Source: an uncultured Collinsella sp. (GTDB taxonomy: Bacteria > Actinomycetota > Coriobacteriia > Coriobacteriales > Coriobacteriaceae). From it: a stretch of DNA of 7,392 bases. Numbering within the stretch: the stretch's first letter is position 1; each line of letters starts with the position of its first letter. The stretch lies in NCBI GenBank assembly GCA_900549555.1, contig UROO01000092.1, positions 1 through 7,392 on the forward strand. The letters are read 5' to 3'. Below the pieces are notes generated by a model that saw nothing but the letters and a program-made list of their open reading frames with translations, was not told the origin of the DNA and did not search any database. Below are positions 4,839-7,392 of this stretch, in pieces. A program made the translations under genes and the position numbers.

Positions 4839-7392
4839 TTAAGCGGAACGCTTCGCCTCGAGCTTGGCCTGAGCGGCAGCCAGACGCGCGAGGGGCACGC
4901 GATAGGGCGAGCAGGACACGTAGTCCACATCGGCCACGTTAAACAGGGCCTTGATGGACTTGGGGTCGCCGCCGTGCTCGCCGCACACGCCAAAGTGCAT
5001 AACGGGGTTGGTGGTGCGACCCTTCTCGACGGCCATGCGCACCAGCTCGAGTACCGCCGTGTCGATGGTCTCGAAGGGGTTGTCCTTCAAGATCTTCTTG
5101 TGCATGTACAGCGGGATGAACTTGGCCTCGGCATCGTCTCGAGAGAAGCCGAAGGTCGTCTGCGTGAGGTCGTTGGTGCCAAAGCAGAAGAAGTCGGCGT
5201 GCTGCGCGATCTCGTCGGCAACCATGCAGGCACGCGGCAGCTCGAGCATCGTGCCCACGGGAATATTGAGCTCGACGCCCTCCTCGGCGGAAACCTCGGC
5301 GATCACGCGCTCGATGACTTCGCGAGTCTGAACGTGCTCGGCCGTAATGGAAACGAGCGGAACCATGATCTCGGGGCGCGGGTCGACGCCCTCCTTGATA
5401 AGGCGGGCAGCAGCCGTGGCGACGGCGCGAACCTGCATGAGCGGCAGATCGCTAAAGACGACGGACAGGCGCACACCGCGCAGACCGAGCATGGGGTTCG
5501 ACTCGACCATGCCGTCGATACGGCGCAGGCGGGCACGCAGGGCGGCAAGCTCTTCCTCGCTGGCGCCAGCGGCTTCCTTCTTGGTGATGGCGACCTCGAG
5601 CTCACGCGGATTATCCAGGAACTCGTGCAGCGGCGGATCGAGCAGGCGAACGACCACATCGCGACCGGACATGATCTTGAACATCGCCAGGAAGTCCTCG
5701 GTCTGAACCTTGAGCAGGTCGGCAAGGGCCTGCTGCTTCACGGCCTCATCGTCGGACAAGATAAAGCTCTGGATAATGTTCTTGCGGTCGCCCAGGAACA
5801 TGTGCTCGGTGCGGCACAGGCCAATAGCCTCGGCACCAAACTCGAGGGCGAGCTCGGCATCCTCGGGATTGTCGGCGTTGACGCGCACATGGTTGGCGTG
5901 GCCACAGGTCTCGTCCAGACGGATCTCGTCGGCCCAGGACAGGATGGTGTCCAGGTCGCCGGTGAGCTCGGCGGAGACCAAATCGACAGCGCCATCGACG
6001 ACGATGCCCTGGGTGCCGTCGATGGAGATGACATTGCCTTCGTGCAGCACACGATCGCTACCCTCGATGCGCACGACCTTCTCGACGGCGTCGATGTGGA
6101 AGCGCTCGACGCCGCAGACGCAGGGCGTACCCATACCGCGAGCGATAACGGCGGCATGGCTCGTCTTGCCACCGTGGCTGGTCAGGATACCCTCGGCGGC
6201 GACCATGCCCTTCAGGTCATCGGGGTTGGTCTCCCAGCGAACCAAAATGACCTTGTGACCCTCGTTGGCACGCGCGACGGCATCGTCGCTCGAGAACACG
6301 ACCTCGCCCACGGCGGCACCAGGGCTGGCGTTGAGGCCGCAAGCCAGAGCCTCGTACTTCTTGGAGGCATCGAACTGCGGATGCAGGAGCTGGTCGAGCT
6401 GCGCGGGATCGATGCGGCTCACGGCCTCCTCGCGGGTGATCAGACCCTCCTCGACCATTTCGATGGCGATGCGCAGGGCGGCGGTAGCAGTGCGCTTGCC
6501 CACGCGGGTCTGGAGCATCCAGAGCTTACCCTGCTCGATGGTGAACTCGATATCGCACATATCGCGGTAATGATCCTCGAGTGTCAGGAACACGCGCTCG
6601 AGTTCCTCACCTGCAGACTCGAGACCCGGAGTGTTCTTGAGGTCGGCGATGGGCTCGGTGTTGCGGATGCCGGCGACGACATCCTCGCCCTGGGCATTAA
6701 CCAAAAAGTCACCATAGAACTCCTTGGTGCCGTCGGCCGGGTTGCGCGTAAAAGCGACGCCGGTCGCAGAGGTCTCCCCCTTGTTGCCAAAGGCCATAAC
6801 CTGCACGTTGACGGCGGTGCCGAGCTCGTCAGAAATGCCATGCTGCTTGCGGTAGATGCAGGCGCGCTCGTTCATCCAGCTGCCAAAGACGGCCTGGATG
6901 GCAAGGCGCAGCTGGAGCTCCGGATCGTGCGGGAAGACGGGCTTGCCGTCGGCGACCTCGAGCTCGGGATACAGGGCGGCCTCGACGTTCTCGGAGAAAA
7001 TGCCCATAAAGGTCTCCACGAGCTCCTGCAGGTCCTCGGCCGAAAGCTCGGAATCGACACGAGCGCCTGCGACCAGGCGTGCCTGGGTCAGCGCGTTCTC
7101 GAACAGGTCGGCATCGACACCCATAACGACGTTGGAGAACATCTGGATAAAGCGGCGGTAGCTATCCCAGGCAAAACGCGGGTTTTGCGTCTGGGCGATG
7201 AGACCCTGAACGGAATCGTCATTGAGGCCCAAGTTGAGGACCGTGTCCATCATGCCGGGCATGGAGAACGGAGCGCCCGAGCGAACCGACACGAGCAGCG
7301 GGTCGGAGGCGTCGCCGAGCTTCTTGCCGCAGCGGGCCTCGAGGTCAGCCTCGGCGGCAACGATCTCATCGAGTGCGTCTTCGGGCCAGACG
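4839..7392 (-). CDS. ppdK: Pyruvate, phosphate dikinase, N-terminus beyond the window
   Basis: This cytoplasmic enzyme interconverts pyruvate + ATP + Pi and PEP + AMP + PPi, and in anaerobes serves glycolysis or gluconeogenesis. The window holds 850 residues, and about 60 more should lie upstream, judged against the roughly 874-residue Clostridium symbiosum enzyme. The frame runs open to the window edge; the GTG at 7292 is internal, within the conserved LLVSVRSGAP. Domains in order: nucleotide-binding region (SMPGMMDTVLNLGLND, GETSATGVAFTRNP, NAQGEDVVAGIR), the swivelling phosphohistidine domain (GGKTSHAAVIARGMG, catalytic His codon at 6156-6158), and the PEP-binding barrel (GLCRTEHMF, RLLDPPLHEF, NPMLGLRG, FFCFGTNDLTQ, GVCGEHGGDP, catalytic Cys codon at 4983-4985). 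The Thr two residues before the His is kept, so control by a PDRP-type regulatory kinase/phosphatase is possible. No break or missing catalytic residue is seen. A terminator follows 41 bases after the stop. Confidence 0.98.
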   Translation of the reverse strand, partial: VWPEDALDEIVAAEADLEARCGKKLGDASDPLLVSVRSGAPFSMPGMMDTVLNLGLNDDSVQGLIAQTQNPRFAWDSYRRFIQMFSNVVMGVDADLFENALTQARLVAGARVDSELSAEDLQELVETFMGIFSENVEAALYPELEVADGKPVFPHDPELQLRLAIQAVFGSWMNERACIYRKQHGISDELGTAVNVQVMAFGNKGETSATGVAFTRNPADGTKEFYGDFLVNAQGEDVVAGIRNTEPIADLKNTPGLESAGEELERVFLTLEDHYRDMCDIEFTIEQGKLWMLQTRVGKRTATAALRIAIEMVEEGLITREEAVSRIDPAQLDQLLHPQFDASKKYEALACGLNASPGAAVGEVVFSSDDAVARANEGHKVILVRWETNPDDLKGMVAAEGILTSHGGKTSHAAVIARGMGTPCVCGVERFHIDAVEKVVRIEGSDRVLHEGNVISIDGTQGIVVDGAVDLVSAELTGDLDTILSWADEIRLDETCGHANHVRVNADNPEDAELALEFGAEAIGLCRTEHMFLGDRKNIIQSFILSDDEAVKQQALADLLKVQTEDFLAMFKIMSGRDVVVRLLDPPLHEFLDNPRELEVAITKKEAAGASEEELAALRARLRRIDGMVESNPMLGLRGVRLSVVFSDLPLMQVRAVATAAARLIKEGVDPRPEIMVPLVSITAEHVQTREVIERVIAEVSAEEGVELNIPVGTMLELPRACMVADEIAQHADFFCFGTNDLTQTTFGFSRDDAEAKFIPLYMHKKILKDNPFETIDTAVLELVRMAVEKGRTTNPVMHFGVCGEHGGDPKSIKALFNVADVDYVSCSPYRVPLARLAAAQAKLEAKRSA

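Noticed and set aside
7290..7292. GTG at 7292 as the ppdK start
   Set aside because: It encodes the first Val of the conserved VSVRSG motif, and the frame continues upstream with family-like sequence (KKLGDASDPLL) to the window edge.

Overview
The window looks like the end of a contig from a high-GC Gram-positive bacterium. I suspect a gut actinobacterium of the Coriobacteriia, such as Collinsella. That rests on the GC-rich codon use, strong AGGAGG-type ribosome binding sites, the N-terminally extended RNase HII and a bacterial-type pyruvate,phosphate dikinase. It is an inference; no marker gene in the window fixes the genus. The first 48 bases are not genomic. They are an untrimmed Illumina Nextera adapter: P5 tail, 8-base i5 index, read-1 primer and Tn5 mosaic end.

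Every gene reads on the minus strand. In order of transcription, from right to left: ppdK (5' end beyond the window) closes with a GC-rich intrinsic terminator. A 936-residue secreted protein follows at once. rplS comes next, with its own promoter and a strong UUCG-loop terminator. Then rnhB (RNase HII), and finally yraN, cut off by the adapter. rnhB begins 30 bases beyond the rplS terminator and has little room for its own promoter, so rplS-rnhB-yraN is probably one transcription unit with partial termination after rplS. A wobble-paired hairpin lies between rnhB and yraN.

The most interesting item is the 936-residue protein. It has a Sec signal peptide, an unrecognised N-terminal domain, and a Ser/Thr-rich beta segment that matches the layout of the aerolysin/ETX-MTX2 pore-forming module. 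Two Ig-like beta domains, a long Ala/Ser/Thr/Asp linker and a small helical C-terminal domain resembling degenerate SLH repeats follow. I read it as a candidate secreted or cell-wall-held pore-forming protein. It sits between two housekeeping genes with no recognisable partner, immunity or mobility gene nearby.

The remaining genes are core functions: pyruvate/PEP interconversion (ppdK), the large ribosomal subunit (rplS), removal of ribonucleotides from DNA (rnhB) and a nuclease-fold protein of uncertain role (yraN). The only gene-free stretches are short (188, 93, 148 and 115 bases), and their contents are listed below.
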